From the NCBI GenBank assembly GCA_015060685.1, contig SUXZ01000020.1, positions 1 to 44,776 on the forward strand: a DNA stretch of 44,776 bases, given 5' to 3'. The stretch is from Mediterranea massiliensis. GTDB lineage: Bacteria > Bacteroidota > Bacteroidia > Bacteroidales > Bacteroidaceae. The notes beneath the pieces are model-generated. The model was not told the origin of the DNA and ran no database searches. It saw only the letters and a program-made list of their open reading frames with translations. Shown piece after piece: positions 16,267 through 24,750 of the stretch; the first letter of the stretch is position 1, and each line of letters starts with the position of its first letter. The translations under genes were made by a program, and so were the position numbers.

Positions 16267-17514
16267 ATGAACAAAAAACTATTTACACAAATAAAGAACG
16301 AATGGCGAAGCAACTTGTGGCTCGCCATCGAACTGCTACTGGTCAGTGTAGTGATGTGGTACATCGTAGATAGCCTCTATTGCACCACCGCCACCTATTT
16401 AGAACCGCGAGGATTTGACATTGACCATTGTTATCACATCGAGATGGGAATACTTAACGATAAGAGTCCCGACTTTGTGACTTACCAATCGGATGAAGAA
16501 CTTCGACGCGATGTTCTCGAATTGGTTGACCGCCTTCAGCATCGTCCCGACATTGAGGCGGTGAGCCTTTCCAGTGCTGCATACCCTTATAATGCCAGTA
16601 ATAATTGGAACCCTGTTCAATTGATTGGAGACAATCAAACACCTATCAATATTGTTCGTCGCATGGTGACACCCGACTTTCTACGCGTATTCCGTTATAC
16701 AGGTGTGAATGGTGAAACACCCGAACAATTGGCACAAATGGTGGAAGAAGGGAAGTTTTTGCTTTCCGAAAGTTTTTGTAAGGACCGGAATCTCAAACCA
16801 AACGAATTGATAGGCAAGCCATTCTATCTGCATGGCGACACTACCCAAATGCATATCTTGGGTGCAGTATTGAACTCTGTCCGTTATTCGGATTATCAAC
16901 AAGGCGATTATTGTCTTTCTTTCGTTGAAAAGCTTCCGATAGATTGGATGGATCATACGCAAGAATTATGCGTACGCGTTCGTCCCGAGCACGATAAGGA
17001 GTTCAGAGCTCGCCTCATGGCCGATAGCGAAAGCCAATACCGCATAGGGAATATCTTTATCAGCAACATCTATTCGTTCAAGGATAAGCGTCGTGCTTAT
17101 CAGCAACAACAAACCAACGACATCCGCAACAAAGTAACGGGCATGTCTTTCCTGATGCTCAACGTATTCCTTGGTTTGCTTGGCACCTTCTGGTTCCGCA
17201 CCCAGCAACGTCGTAGCGAGATAGCGCTGCATAAAGTACACGGTGCCACCAAGCGCATGGTGTTCATCCGCTTGCTTAGCGAAGGATTGTTTATCTTGCT
17301 ACTGATTACGCCGCTTGCCTTGCTTATCGACTTCAACATTGCCCATGCCGAGCTGAATACTTTCCGCAACGGCACTACCCTTGAATGGGACCGCTTGTTG
17401 CTTTGCGTCCTCATCAGCTTTGCACTTATCCTTGCCATGATTAGCATCGGCATCTTGATACCGGCCAATAAGGCCATCCAAACAAAACCTGTTGATGCCT
17501 TGCATGCGGAGTAA
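16267..17514 (+). CDS. ABC transporter permease 4 (MacB/FtsX type)
   Basis: The 415-residue protein starts MNKKLFTQIKNEWRSN at 16267, seven bases after permease 3 stops; the frame extends upstream into permease 3 but this ATG fits the family. It has the N-terminal helix LWLAIELLLVSVVMW, a periplasmic domain and C-terminal helices with RRSEIALHKVHGATKR. It is a paralogue of permease 2. The segment EIALHKVHG replaces the more usual EIGVRKA, the most divergent contact region of the four. Confidence 0.85.
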   Translation: MNKKLFTQIKNEWRSNLWLAIELLLVSVVMWYIVDSLYCTTATYLEPRGFDIDHCYHIEMGILNDKSPDFVTYQSDEELRRDVLELVDRLQHRPDIEAVSLSSAAYPYNASNNWNPVQLIGDNQTPINIVRRMVTPDFLRVFRYTGVNGETPEQLAQMVEEGKFLLSESFCKDRNLKPNELIGKPFYLHGDTTQMHILGAVLNSVRYSDYQQGDYCLSFVEKLPIDWMDHTQELCVRVRPEHDKEFRARLMADSESQYRIGNIFISNIYSFKDKRRAYQQQQTNDIRNKVTGMSFLMLNVFLGLLGTFWFRTQQRRSEIALHKVHGATKRMVFIRLLSEGLFILLLITPLALLIDFNIAHAELNTFRNGTTLEWDRLLLCVLISFALILAMISIGILIPANKAIQTKPVDALHAE

Positions 17515-17539
17515 ATCGCGGCCAGAAGTACTCCACGAG

Positions 17540-17587
17540 TGCCAAGCTTTGCCAACACGTTGGCAGTCGAGTGCCACAACTGTGGCA
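17540..17587. promoter_or_regulatory. Cluster of TGCCA palindromes upstream of tolC
   Basis: Within 48 bases are TGCCAA (17540), TGCCAA-cacg-TTGGCA (17550-17565) and the perfect TGCCACA-AC-TGTGGCA (17572-17587). The arms can also pair with each other across the region. This may be operator sites or a hairpin that weakens read-through from permease 4 into the TolC gene. Confidence 0.5.
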
Positions 17588-17674
17588 AAACCGAAGCATA
17601 ATATAACAAAAACAAACGAAAAAAGCAATACGTTATAATAAACTTAATAGTTACCAAAAATTACTCACATATCT

Positions 17675-19162
17675 ATGAAACCAACCAAATGGATACTCCT
17701 GCTGATGACCGCATACAGCACCCTGCACGCCCAAGCAGCAAATGAGAAGCAAGTGAGACGCATCACACTCGAAGAAGCCATTACCCTGGCCCGCGTACAA
17801 AGCGTGAATGCCGCCGTAGCACTGAACGAACTGAAGACGGCCTATTGGGAGTATCGCACCTACAAGGCCAACCTGTTGCCCGAAGTGAACTTCTCGGCCA
17901 CCCTACCCGGCTATGCCAAGAGCTACAACAGCTACCAGCAGAGCGACGGCTCATACACCTTTGTGCGAAACAACTACATGCAGATGTCGGGCGAACTCTC
18001 CATCGACCAGAACATCTGGCTGACGGGAGGAAAGCTTTCGCTGAACACTTCGCTCGACTTCATGCGCCAGCTCGACGGAACAAAGGAGAAGCGATACATG
18101 TCGGTGCCCATTGCCTTGACCCTGAGCCAACCCATCTTCGGGGTGAACAGCTATAAATGGAACCGACGCATCGAGCCGGTGCGCTATGCCGAAGCCAAAG
18201 CCAACTTCCTGAGTCAGACGGAAGAGGTGACGATGAGCACCATCAGCTACTTCTTCAACCTGCTACTGGCCAAGGAGAATGTAGGGATAGCCCGCCAGAA
18301 CCTTGAGAATGCCGAGAAGCTGTACGAAGTGGCGAAGGCGAAACGACAGATGGGACAAATCAGCGAGAACGATGTGTTGCAACTGAAGCTGAACGTGCTG
18401 AACGCACAATCGGCACTGACCAACTACGAAAGCGAGCTGAAAAGCAACATGTTCCAGCTACGTTCGTTCCTGGCACTGAACGAAGACGAAGAGGTGGAAC
18501 CGGTGCTGCCCGACGGATTGCCAACGATGTCGGTTGACTATCAGGATGCATTGAACAAGGCACTGACCAACAACGCCTTTGCGCACAACATCCGCCGCCG
18601 ACAATTGGAGGCCGACTACGAAGTGGCCCGGGCCAAAGGAAACCTGCGGCAGATAACCCTCTTTGCACAAGTGGGCTTCACCGGCACCGACCAGGAACTA
18701 CGCGGTGCATACGACCCACTGAAAGACAATCAGATAGTGGAGGTAGGTTTCAACATTCCGCTTATCGATTGGGGCAAGCGCAAAGGACAGGTAAAGGTGG
18801 CCAAGAGCAACCGCGAAGTGATACAAAGCCGCTTGCGCCAAGAGTCGATGAACTTCAACCAGAACCTGTTTATCCTGGTAGAGCAGTTCAACAACCAACG
18901 TGCCCAACTGGAAATTGCCAACGAAGCCGACCAGATAGCCCAACAACGCTACAAGACCAATGTAGAGACCTTTATGATTGGCCGCATCAGCACGCTCGAC
19001 CTGAACGATGCGCAAGTGAGCAAAGACCAGGCACGGCAGAAACACATCAGCGAGCTGTTCTATTACTGGTATTACTACTACCAATTGCGCAGCCTCACGC
19101 TTTGGGACTTCGAAAAGAATACCAATATTGATGCCGACTTTGAAGCAATTGTGAAAAAATAA
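17675..19162 (+). CDS. TolC-family outer membrane efflux protein
   Basis: The 495-residue protein has a signal peptide (about 1-21, ending LHAQA) and two similar helical halves of the OEP family: early ITLEEAITLARVQSVNAAVA near 30-50 and, in the second half, long coiled helices with the RQLEADYEVARAKGN segment near 310. The end has the typical DLNDAQVSKDQARQKHISEL helix. It forms the outer-membrane channel for the adaptor and permeases encoded upstream. A 160-base gap with palindromes separates it from permease 4, the largest gap in the operon. Confidence 0.9.
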   Translation: MKPTKWILLLMTAYSTLHAQAANEKQVRRITLEEAITLARVQSVNAAVALNELKTAYWEYRTYKANLLPEVNFSATLPGYAKSYNSYQQSDGSYTFVRNNYMQMSGELSIDQNIWLTGGKLSLNTSLDFMRQLDGTKEKRYMSVPIALTLSQPIFGVNSYKWNRRIEPVRYAEAKANFLSQTEEVTMSTISYFFNLLLAKENVGIARQNLENAEKLYEVAKAKRQMGQISENDVLQLKLNVLNAQSALTNYESELKSNMFQLRSFLALNEDEEVEPVLPDGLPTMSVDYQDALNKALTNNAFAHNIRRRQLEADYEVARAKGNLRQITLFAQVGFTGTDQELRGAYDPLKDNQIVEVGFNIPLIDWGKRKGQVKVAKSNREVIQSRLRQESMNFNQNLFILVEQFNNQRAQLEIANEADQIAQQRYKTNVETFMIGRISTLDLNDAQVSKDQARQKHISELFYYWYYYYQLRSLTLWDFEKNTNIDADFEAIVKK

Positions 19163-19165
19163 TCA

Positions 19166-19173
19166 TATCTTTG
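19166..19173 (+). promoter_or_regulatory. -7 element TATCTTTG for the two-component genes
   Basis: TATCTTTG lies between the tolC stop and the regulator ATG at 19179, six bases before it. It predicts a leaderless or nearly leaderless mRNA and a basal promoter separate from the sigma-54 one. A TTG 23 bases upstream (19140-19142) is a weak -33. Confidence 0.55.
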
Positions 19174-19178
19174 CAAAC

Positions 19179-20522
19179 ATGATACTGATAATAGACGACG
19201 ATAGCGCCATCCGAACTTCACTCAGCTTCAAGCTGAACCGTGTGGGATATGAAACTGAAGCGGTAGCCTCGCCCAAAGAGGCCATGGCCGTGGTGCGCGC
19301 TGTTGCGCCCGACCTGATTCTGATGGACATGAACTTCAGCCTGACCACATCGGGCGATGAAGGCATTACGCTATTGAAACAGGTCAAACTGTATCGCCCC
19401 GAAGTGCCGGTTATCCTGATGACCGCATGGGGCAGCATCGACCTGGCCGTAAAGGGTATGCAAGCCGGTGCTTTCGACTTCATCACCAAGCCTTGGAACA
19501 ACGCCGCACTGCTGATGCGCATAGAAACGGCTCTTGAACTGAACAAGCCAAAGACGGAAGAGCCTACCACGGACGAAGATGCATTCGACCGCTCGCCCAT
19601 CATCGGCAAAAGCCGCGCATTGATGGAGGTGCTGGAAACCATTAAACGCATATCGGGCACCAACGCTTCGGTACTTATCACGGGAGAAAGCGGTACAGGC
19701 AAGGAGTTGATAGCCGAAGCCATACACCGAAACAGCCCGCGGGCCAAGAAGCCTTTCGTTAAGGTAAACTTGGGCGGCATATCGCAATCGTTGTTCGAAA
19801 GCGAAATGTTCGGTCATAAGAAAGGAGCCTATACCGGTGCTGCATCGGACAGGGCCGGCCGTTTCGAGCTGGCCGACAAGGGAACCATCTTCCTTGACGA
19901 GATAGGCGACCTGGATTTAAGTTGCCAGGTAAAGTTGCTCCGCGTGTTGCAAGAACAAACCTACGAGGTGTTGGGTGATAGCCGTCCGCGCAAGGTGGAC
20001 ATCCGCGTAGTGAGTGCCACCAATGCCGACCTGGCCGAGATGGTAAAGGAGAAGAGCTTCCGCGAAGACCTCTTCTATCGCATCAACCTGATAACCATCC
20101 ACCTGCCCGCCTTGCGCGAACGCAGGGAAGATATTCCCCTACTGGTACGACACTTTGCCGAAAAGGTGTGCGAAGCCAACAACCTGCCTAAAGTGGATTT
20201 CACACCCGGAGCCATGGAATACCTGCAACGCCTGCCCTACCCCGGCAACATCCGCGAACTGAAGAACTTAGTGGAACGCACCTTACTGATTTGCGGCAAA
20301 GAGATGCTGGACGAGGAGGACTTCAAAGCACAATATATCCAACCCAACGATGAGTTGACCAACAAAGACCTGAAAGGTATGACACTGGAAGAGATTGAAC
20401 GCCAACGCATCCTACAGGCATTGGAGCAATACGGTGGCAACCTGTCGCAAGTGGCAACCTCCTTAGGACTGAGCCGTCAGGCCCTCTACCGCCGGTTGGA
20501 GAAGCATAACATCACGATATAA
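19179..20522 (+). CDS. NtrC-family sigma-54 response regulator
   Basis: The 447-residue protein has a receiver domain (1-120; IIDDDSA acidic pocket, phospho-acceptor Asp in LILMDMNF, Lys in TKPW), an AAA+ sigma-54 activation domain (about 130-370; Walker A GESGTGKE, the sigma-54 contact loop in its GAYTGA form, DEIGDL) and a Fis-type helix-turn-helix at the end (LSQVATSLGLSRQALYRRL). It activates sigma-54 promoters when phosphorylated. The partner kinase follows seven bases later. It probably acts on the promoter at 10256 through the CGGACA dyads; this is inference from context. Confidence 0.93.
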   Translation: MILIIDDDSAIRTSLSFKLNRVGYETEAVASPKEAMAVVRAVAPDLILMDMNFSLTTSGDEGITLLKQVKLYRPEVPVILMTAWGSIDLAVKGMQAGAFDFITKPWNNAALLMRIETALELNKPKTEEPTTDEDAFDRSPIIGKSRALMEVLETIKRISGTNASVLITGESGTGKELIAEAIHRNSPRAKKPFVKVNLGGISQSLFESEMFGHKKGAYTGAASDRAGRFELADKGTIFLDEIGDLDLSCQVKLLRVLQEQTYEVLGDSRPRKVDIRVVSATNADLAEMVKEKSFREDLFYRINLITIHLPALRERREDIPLLVRHFAEKVCEANNLPKVDFTPGAMEYLQRLPYPGNIRELKNLVERTLLICGKEMLDEEDFKAQYIQPNDELTNKDLKGMTLEEIERQRILQALEQYGGNLSQVATSLGLSRQALYRRLEKHNITI

Positions 20523-20529
20523 CAAGCGT

Positions 20530-21828
20530 ATGAAACTGAAAATTTTCTTCCTGCTACTGGCCTTGCTCCTTGTTTCGGCATGGGGAGCCATCTTCGTGGT
20601 GATACCCGCCAAGGAGGCAGGATGGAAGTTTTACCTGATAGAGGGAATCATTACCATAAGCCTCGTCTACCTGGTCTATTTCTACCATAAAGTGGTGAAG
20701 CCGCTCGATACGATTGCCAACGGTATGGACCTGTTGCGCGAGCAAGACTTCAGCAGCCGGCTAAAGCCCGTCGGGCAACGGGAAGCCGACCGCATCGTGC
20801 AGATTTTCAACCGCATGATGGTGCAACTTAAAGAGGAACGCCTACGGCTTCGCGAGCAGAATCACTTCTTAGATTTGCTTATCAACGTATCACCCATGGG
20901 TGTGGTGATACTGACCTTCGACGAACGCATCTCTATGGCCAATAAAGCTGCATTGGAATTCCTGGGCGAAACAAGCGAGAAAGATATACTAAACAAAACG
21001 ATGACTCAACTGAGCAGCGACCTGGCAGAAGAGTTGAGCCGCTTGCCGAAAGATACTAGCGAAACTATCCGGCTGAACGATTCGCACATCTATCGTTGTT
21101 CGCGCCTCTCTTTCGTTGACCGCGGATTTGCCCATCCCTTCTTCCTGATAGAAAGCCTTACCTCCGAAGTGATGAAGGCCGAAAAGAAAGCCTACGAAAA
21201 GGTGATTCGGATGATTGCCCATGAAGTGAACAACTCCGTGGCGGGCATCACCTCTACCCTCGACACCGTAACGGAAGCCATCCGAGCAATAGACGAGAGC
21301 GTAGACCTGTGCGAAGCAATGAGGGTGTGCATAGAACGTAGTTATAGCATGAGCCGCTTCATTACCCGATTTGCCGATGTGGTAAAGATTCCCGAGCCGC
21401 AATTGGAAGAAGTGGGATTGAACGACCGCGTTGAGGCTTGCATGTTGTTCATGGAGAACATCTGCCTGCATCGAAACATCACACTGAAAATGGAGTTGTG
21501 CGAAGAGAATCCGCTGATTAAAGTGGATACTTCGCTATTCGAACAAGTACTTATCAACATTATCAAGAATGCCGCCGAAAGCATCGAAGATGCCGGTTGC
21601 ATCACCATACGCACCACCGCCCAACCGCTTATGTTAGAGGTGGGCGACACCGGGCGAGGCATCAGCAAAGAGGTGGAAGCGAAGCTGTTCAGCCCCTTCT
21701 TCTCGACCAAACCGAATGGTCAAGGCATCGGCCTCATCTTCATCCGCGAAGTGCTGATGAAGCATGGCTACAACTTCTCGTTGCGTACCTATCCCGACGG
21801 TATCACCCGGTTCCGCATACGATTTTAA
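20530..21828 (+). CDS. Sensor histidine kinase (NtrB/NtrY type)
   Basis: The 432-residue protein has two membrane helices (about 4-24 and 35-53) with only a very short loop between them, a HAMP-like linker, a PAS domain (about 110-215), the phospho-acceptor His in MIAHEVNNSVAG near 233-243, and an HATPase domain with the N-box LINIIKNAAESI, DTGRGIS and FSTKPNGQGIGL. The short periplasmic loop suggests it senses signals in or near the membrane or through PAS. It partners the upstream regulator. Homologous kinases with the HEVNN box are common in this family. Confidence 0.9.
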   Translation: MKLKIFFLLLALLLVSAWGAIFVVIPAKEAGWKFYLIEGIITISLVYLVYFYHKVVKPLDTIANGMDLLREQDFSSRLKPVGQREADRIVQIFNRMMVQLKEERLRLREQNHFLDLLINVSPMGVVILTFDERISMANKAALEFLGETSEKDILNKTMTQLSSDLAEELSRLPKDTSETIRLNDSHIYRCSRLSFVDRGFAHPFFLIESLTSEVMKAEKKAYEKVIRMIAHEVNNSVAGITSTLDTVTEAIRAIDESVDLCEAMRVCIERSYSMSRFITRFADVVKIPEPQLEEVGLNDRVEACMLFMENICLHRNITLKMELCEENPLIKVDTSLFEQVLINIIKNAAESIEDAGCITIRTTAQPLMLEVGDTGRGISKEVEAKLFSPFFSTKPNGQGIGLIFIREVLMKHGYNFSLRTYPDGITRFRIRF

Positions 21829-21867
21829 ACACAGAGTCTTAAAAAAAGGGAGGACACTTATTCCTTC

Positions 21868-21902
21868 TAAAAAACAAAAGCCACTGAAAATCAGCAGCTT
21901 TT
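21868..21902 (-). terminator. Intrinsic terminator of tmRNA
   Basis: On the minus strand AAAAGC/GCTTTT and CTGA/TCAG form a stem with one internal mismatch, followed by a run of six T. It starts 12 bases past the tmRNA end. Confidence 0.75.
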
Positions 21903-21913
21903 TGTCTAAGTTG

Positions 21914-22309
21914 TGGAGCTGGAGGGAATCGAACCCTCGTCCAAACGAGGAAATCATAAGCTTTCTACATGCTTATCTTTGCCTAAATTTTCGTGCGGCG
22001 GCAGAACCAAAGCCATCAACCGACGCCTTATCCTCTAAAACTTCATCGACACCGCGAGGCCAATGCCAACTATCTCCGATTTAGCTGCACCACTTTACCA
22101 AAATGCTTCGGAGCCAGAGCTTTTGAGTGATGTCTCGTTTCAGCACCTTGTGCCGAAATTAAGCTTCAATCTACTGTACTTCGATTAAGCAGCGAGAGCG
22201 TAACGAGTTTCGCCAGATAAAATTTTGAGGACTGAGATTTAAGTGCCAATCAACGAAGCACTGCATGCTTACTTACCATCTCTGCCCGCTGTCAAATCCA
22301 GTCAACCCC
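21914..22309 (-). ncRNA. ssrA: Transfer-messenger RNA (tmRNA)
   Basis: On the minus strand the 5' end GGGGTTGACTGGATTTGACA and the 3' end GGTTCGATTCCCTCCAGCTC are diagnostic of tmRNA. GGGGTTG pairs with CAGCTCC to form the acceptor stem, with A as discriminator. The genome reads A-CAA after it, so CCA is not encoded and must be added. The tag frame at 22214-22185 reads GETRYALAA then TAA, ending in the ALAA degradation signal. The RNA, about 396 bases, rescues stalled ribosomes with SmpB. It is transcribed toward the two-component genes. Confidence 0.95.
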
Positions 22310-22335
22310 ATAGTAGGAAGCAGAAACTTCGGGCG

Positions 22336-22343
22336 CAAAGGTA
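22336..22343 (-). promoter_or_regulatory. -7 element TACCTTTG for tmRNA
   Basis: TACCTTTG on the minus strand matches TAnnTTTG and lies 26 bases before the mature 5' end, implying a precursor with a short leader removed by RNase P. Confidence 0.6.
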
Positions 22344-22418
22344 GTCTATTTTTTTAGAAAAACAGCTCAATCAACACAAATTATCAATAATTCTTCGTTT
22401 TTTCACTCAATTTATCAG

Positions 22419-22426
22419 TAACTTTG
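22419..22426 (+). promoter_or_regulatory. -7 element TAACTTTG for the thioesterase gene
   Basis: TAACTTTG matches the consensus and lies 31 bases before the ATG at 22458. No clear -33. Confidence 0.5.
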
Positions 22427-22457
22427 CAGCCCGAAAACAAAGATTAAATAGTTAGAC

Positions 22458-22892
22458 ATGGAAGATTATCAATTTCGCCACACACTACCCATACAACTGC
22501 GATTCAATGATGTAGATAAGTTCGGTCACGTAAACAACACGGTATATTTCTGCTATTACGACTTGGGGAAGACCGAGTACTTTGCTTCGGTATGCCCCAA
22601 TGTGGATTGGACCAAAGTGGGCATTGTTGTTGTTCATATCGACGCCGACTTTACCGCCCAGATCTACGGAACAGACCATATTGCCGTTCAAACGGCCATC
22701 ACCGAGATAGGAACCAAAAGCTTCACGCTGTTGCAACGCGTCATCGATACCGAAACACAAGAAGTGAAATGCATCTGCCGCTCGGTTATGGTTACCTTCG
22801 ATCTGGTGAAGCACGAATCCATGCCGCTGACCGAAGAATGGGTGGAAGCGATATGTGCCTACGAAGGCAAGGATTTGCGTAAAAAGAAATAA
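22458..22892 (+). CDS. Acyl-CoA thioesterase, 4-hydroxybenzoyl-CoA thioesterase fold
   Basis: The 144-residue protein has the hotdog-fold signature FNDVDKFGHVNNTVYFCYYD near 16-35, with the conserved Asp before GHVNN acting in catalysis. Length fits the YbgC/FadM-type group. It hydrolyses acyl-CoA or acyl-ACP; the substrate chain is not readable. It has its own -7 element and lies between tmRNA (divergent) and recJ (same strand, after 136 bases). Confidence 0.85.
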   Translation: MEDYQFRHTLPIQLRFNDVDKFGHVNNTVYFCYYDLGKTEYFASVCPNVDWTKVGIVVVHIDADFTAQIYGTDHIAVQTAITEIGTKSFTLLQRVIDTETQEVKCICRSVMVTFDLVKHESMPLTEEWVEAICAYEGKDLRKKK

Positions 22893-23028
22893 AATCAACC
22901 TCTTCTGAAAGTTTTTGCATAGAATGTGGGAAAATATAATTGTTTTTTCATACCTTTACACCTTGTTGGCGAAATAGGTAGTTTTGCCGACACTTCGAGA
23001 TAAGAAAAAAGAAAAAACAATATATATA

Positions 23029-24750
23029 ATGACTCACAAATGGAACTATTTACCCATTTCAACCGAACAGGCCGAAGCAAGCCAACAATTAGCACAAGAC
23101 CTGGGGATTAGCCCCGTATTGGGAAGGCTGCTTGTGGAGCGAGGAATAAATACGGTATCGGAAGCCAAGAAATTCTTCCGCCCCCAACTTCCCGACTTGC
23201 ATAGCCCATTCTTAATGAAAGACATGGACATTGCTGTAGAGCGCCTGAACTTGGCAATGGGACGCAAAGAACGTATCTTGATTTACGGAGACTACGACGT
23301 GGATGGAACTACAGCCGTAGCCTTAGTGTACAAGTTTATACAACAATTCTATTCGAACATCGACTATTACATCCCCGATAGATACAACGAGGGATATGGT
23401 GTTTCGACCAAAGGGGTGAACTATGCCGCCGAAACCGGAGTGAAGCTGGTCATCGTACTTGATTGTGGCATCAAGGCCGTTGAAGAGATTGCCTATGCCA
23501 AAGAGAAGGGAATCGACTTCATCATCTGCGACCACCACGTGCCCGACGAGGTATTGCCCGATGCAGTAGCTATCCTGAATGCTAAACGCGAGGACAACAC
23601 CTACCCATACGAGCATCTTTCGGGATGCGGTGTAGGCTTTAAGTTTATGCAGGCATTTGCCATCAGCAACGGCATTGAATTCCATCACTTGATTCCACTG
23701 CTCGACCTGGTTGCCGTAAGTATTGCATCGGACATCGTACCCATTATGGGCGAAAACCGCATCTTGGCATTCCACGGTCTGAAACAACTCAACACCAACG
23801 CTAGTGTGGGCATGAAGGCCATTATCGACGTGTGCGGACTGACCGATAAAGAGATAACCGTCAGCGATATTGTCTTCAAGATAGGTCCGCGTATCAATGC
23901 TTCGGGACGCATCCAGAACGGCAAGGAGGCTGTTGACCTGCTGACCGAGAAGGATTTTGCCACTGCCCTGAGCAAGGCCAGCCAGATAAACCAATATAAC
24001 GAAACGCGCAAGGATCTGGACAAGAGCATGACCGAAGAGGCCAACAAGATTGTTGCCGGACTGGAAGGATTGGCCGACAGACGCTCTATCGTGCTATTCA
24101 ACGAGGATTGGCACAAGGGAGTAATCGGCATCGTGGCTTCACGCCTGACAGAGATTTACTACCGCCCGGCCGTTGTACTGACACGCACCGACGACTTGGC
24201 CACCGGCTCGGCACGCTCTGTATCGGGATTCGACGTTTACAAGGCCATCGAGCATTGCCGCGACTTGCTGGAAAACTTCGGCGGACACACCTATGCTGCC
24301 GGTTTGTCCATGAAAGCCGAAAACGTAGAGGCCTTTACCAAGCGCTTCGAAGAGTATGTTGCAGAGCACATCCTGCCCGAACAGACCAGTGCGGTTATCG
24401 ACATCAATGCTGAAATTGACTTCAAAGACATCTCACATAAGTTCTATAGCGACTTGAAGAAGTTCAATCCATTCGGACCAGACAATGCAAAGCCCATCTT
24501 CTGCACACACAATGTGTACGACTATGGCACAAGCAAAGTGGTAGGACGCGAACAGGAGCACATCAAGCTGGAACTGGTTGACAACAAATCGAACAACGTG
24601 ATGAACGGTATCGCCTTCGGACAGAGCTCGCACGTGCGGTTCATCAAATCGAAACGTTCGTTCGATATCTGCTATACCATCGAGGAGAACAGCCACAAGC
24701 GAGGCGAAGTGCAGTTACAGATAGAAGATATCAAGCCGAATAATGTATAA
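23029..24750 (+). CDS. recJ: Single-stranded-DNA-specific exonuclease RecJ
   Basis: The 573-residue protein has the DHH-family metal site: DYDVDGTTA near 86-94, DCGIKAVEE near 145, and CDHHVPDE near 166-173, then a DHHA1 region with GSARSVSGFD and GGHTYAAG, and a C-terminal OB-type domain. RecJ degrades 5'-ended single strands in recombination and mismatch or base-excision repair. The frame extends upstream to 22984 but MTHKWNYLP at 23029 is the family start. The next gene, a RecQ helicase, overlaps it by eight bases; RecQ and RecJ act together in end resection. Confidence 0.95.
   Translation: MTHKWNYLPISTEQAEASQQLAQDLGISPVLGRLLVERGINTVSEAKKFFRPQLPDLHSPFLMKDMDIAVERLNLAMGRKERILIYGDYDVDGTTAVALVYKFIQQFYSNIDYYIPDRYNEGYGVSTKGVNYAAETGVKLVIVLDCGIKAVEEIAYAKEKGIDFIICDHHVPDEVLPDAVAILNAKREDNTYPYEHLSGCGVGFKFMQAFAISNGIEFHHLIPLLDLVAVSIASDIVPIMGENRILAFHGLKQLNTNASVGMKAIIDVCGLTDKEITVSDIVFKIGPRINASGRIQNGKEAVDLLTEKDFATALSKASQINQYNETRKDLDKSMTEEANKIVAGLEGLADRRSIVLFNEDWHKGVIGIVASRLTEIYYRPAVVLTRTDDLATGSARSVSGFDVYKAIEHCRDLLENFGGHTYAAGLSMKAENVEAFTKRFEEYVAEHILPEQTSAVIDINAEIDFKDISHKFYSDLKKFNPFGPDNAKPIFCTHNVYDYGTSKVVGREQEHIKLELVDNKSNNVMNGIAFGQSSHVRFIKSKRSFDICYTIEENSHKRGEVQLQIEDIKPNNV

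Noticed and set aside
17515..17674. Sigma-54 promoter before tolC
   Set aside because: Several TGGCA strings occur on both strands, but none has TTGC or a close variant at the right distance.
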